Origin: Smittium mucronatum
Lineage: Eukaryota > Kickxellomycota > Harpellomycetes > Harpellales > Legeriomycetaceae
DNA length: 33,076 nucleotides
Direction: 5' to 3'
NCBI GenBank assembly: GCA_001953115.1
Contig: LSSL01007511.1
Location: 1 to 33,076 of the forward strand
In this document: positions 31,200 through 33,076 of the stretch, piece after piece
Position numbering within the stretch: position 1 is the stretch's first letter
How the letters are laid out: each line of letters opens with the position of its first letter
The notes under the pieces: generated by a model
Databases searched by the model: none
Told to the model about the DNA's origin: nothing
Seen by the model: only the letters and a program-made list of their open reading frames with translations
Program-made: the position numbers and the translations under genes

Positions 31200-33076
31200 A
31201 ATCCTATCGGTAGAAATTTCAAAATTACATAATAAAGATGATAACACTTAATAATTTTCCTATCTTCTAATAAGAACAATTAATAATCTATCTTAGAGCC
31301 CAATTAATATAATAAGAATACTTAAAATTAGTAAAAATCTGACTGACCAAAGGCAAAGACAAAAAATCTGTGTCTCAAATACCTGAAATGAAGGGTTTGA
31401 TAAAATAGATCAACTGCTGGAAATGACTCACAAAAAATATTACTTAAAGAAAGATAAATTTTAAATTAAAAGGGTAAAATGCTTAAGAGAACTTATACTT
31501 CTCGGAGACTTTATTACCAAGCTAGACTTCAATGTTGCATATCAAATCATTTTTTGGGCCAAAATTCCTTCAAAATATGCCGTTTCACTTACTCAGAGAA
31601 ATTATAAGAATTACTGTGTTCACCTTTCGGTCTTACTATAGCTCTACGAGTTTTATATAAAATCTTGATTTCAGCGATATAAACATTATGAAAAATAATA
31701 TTACTTCTTGTTTTACAAATCAAAGAATCAACGGTAGTTTGTTCATCGATTGAAGAGCGTTGAAGACTCGTTGATATTACCCAAAAAAACCTGAAAATTT
31801 TGGGCTTCATTTAATCAGGTAAAAGCTATATCTGTGCCAAAAAAATTCAGAATTTCTTGGGTATTATAATCGACATAGACATAATATCAATATATTTAAC
31901 TCGAGACCTAGCGAGAAATATTTGGACAAAATTTCGGACGACTGTTTCCAGGAAAATAACTCTGCATCAAACTAAGGACTTCAAAGGTGTATTTTTGGCA
32001 GCGACGAAGAAAAAAAACCTTCAAATATAAAACATTGGAAACTTCAGATGGACTAATTTTCATCATTAAAATAGTTAAACTACTATACAAAAGGCCTTGC
32101 ACTCTTAAAAGAGAAACCATTATGAAAATCGATTTTTTAGAAAATCAAATATAGCTATTGAACCAACCACCAATGATGAGTATTTAATTGGTCATAAACG
32201 AGCACTTATCTACTAAAACGGATTATTATGAAATTTTATGGAGAATAATAAGAAATAAATGACAGTTTCCTTGACATTGAATGAAAAAATCAAAATCCAA
32301 TCTTCAAATTACAAGATTGATTCAATCTTATTGTATGCGCTCAAGACAAAAAATATATGATGTGAAACCACAAAATTGCTCGATGCAGACAGAAAATATT
32401 ACCACCTAATCCATACTTATGAATAGGATTTCAAAAAAAGCCAATTTTTATAGAATTTAACAAAATAACGCTAAGAAATCGTCATTAAGCACAAAATAAT
32501 TATTTTAATATCACATATTGTAGAGAAAAGCTTCACATTGGTGAATTTTTGTACAAAACTGACACAATCCATGGGATCAGACGCTGTCTACGCAATTTTT
32601 TTGTCGTAGCAAGCAGAAAGCGTGGAGCAATAATTATAGATATATTAGTATCTGTAGAAAATCATATAATCAAAAAATGTTTTTTCTAAATACTAGATCA
32701 AACTCATTAAGAATGAAATTTTTTTTCTTTTCACTGTCCAAATTAATGAGCCTACGCCAATATCCCACAACTTCTGATACCTCCTAAACTTAGCTAGGAT
32801 ATATTGGACTATCCAAAAAATGGTGATGATAACACCAAAATGACCGTAAAACCTTGAAATCACTTTTTAAATAAGAAAGAACTTACAAAATCAATTTAAT
32901 TTTGAATGAAAAATCCAAATGGGAAATTCTTTTATGGAAAATTTTCGAATAAAAAATGGAAATTTATCGCCTGTAGCGCTTCAGCTAATATATGTTTTGA
33001 TTGGACCAAATAAAAAGCGAAACTTTTAATCATTATAGAAGTTATTTAAAGGATGTTGCCTAAATAACAAGTTGAA
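31200..33076 (+). pseudogene. Right part of an older DIRS-type retroelement (RT and possible RNase H), runs off window
   Basis: Reverse transcriptase resumes here. GDFITKLDFNVAY (about 31507-31545) carries the first catalytic Asp at 31525-31527. In another frame CSPFGLTIALRVLYKIL (31617-31667) matches 'LPFGLS-x-AP-x-x-F'. The YLDD block is lost in a frameshifted stretch. IEER-stop-RL and LKILGF follow, then KIQNFLGIIIDI near 31840-31875, the 'FLG-x-x-I-D' end of RT. Near 32160-32210 EPTTNDEYLIGHKRA could be an RNase H start. Beyond that, only A-rich fragments remain. Spacing supports continuity with 25480-26767: removing the inner element puts about 515 bp between the GY-x-IP segment and the first catalytic Asp, against about 430 bp in the inner element. 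Confidence 0.7.

Noticed and set aside
31589..32120. Two minus-strand frames of 73 and 70 codons
   Set aside because: They lie opposite recognisable reverse-transcriptase sequence on the plus strand.

Overview
This window is very A+T-rich (about a quarter G+C by eye), gene-poor and full of decayed transposable elements. It is eukaryotic. There are no operons or Shine-Dalgarno-type sites, and the one convincing gene has a TATA-like box, a poly(A) signal and a secretory leader. The repeats are relics of Mutator-like (MULE) transposons, tyrosine-recombinase (DIRS-type) retrotransposons and a terminal-inverted-repeat element. A secreted-protein gene alone in AT-rich, repeat-dominated DNA suits a fungal or fungus-like parasite, such as a rust fungus or a large-genome microsporidian. 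I cannot fix the species, and I recognised no housekeeping gene that would decide it.

Layout. 1-6735: AT desert with one short possible Tc1/mariner-like relic and a small tandem repeat. 6736-8260 and about 9826-11290: two diverged MULE transposase pseudogenes in the same orientation. 11385-13430: AT desert. 13485-14264 (minus strand): the only intact, convincing gene, a 259-residue predicted secreted protein. 14365-15815: almost empty. 15822-17956: two 245-bp inverted arms around a broken copy of a G+C-richer two-copy family. 18225-19480: a strongly strand-skewed decayed coding region, probably read on the minus strand. 19548-23629: a 4.1-kb element bounded by inverted ends made of short iterated motifs and flanked by TA. 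It contains the better copy of the two-copy family (170 codons open) and a fragment shared with the downstream retrotransposon. 23643-23921: an unidentified coding fragment. 23930-25480: AT desert. 25480-33076: DIRS-type retroelements, one apparently nested inside another.

The right-hand 7.5 kb is the richest part. An element bounded by about 40-bp inverted repeats (26771-26812 and 31142-31180) carries, in order, a Gag-like region, reverse transcriptase, RNase H and tyrosine recombinase, all broken by stops and frameshifts. It appears to interrupt an older relative. The older one's Gag and RT N-terminus lie on the left (about 25480-26767), and its remaining RT and a possible RNase H lie on the right (about 31200-33076).

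Apart from the secreted-protein gene nothing here looks functional. Several stop codons fall where the family normally has Arg or Trp, as expected if C-to-T (often CpG) decay built this landscape. I found no tRNA, rRNA or CRISPR array.
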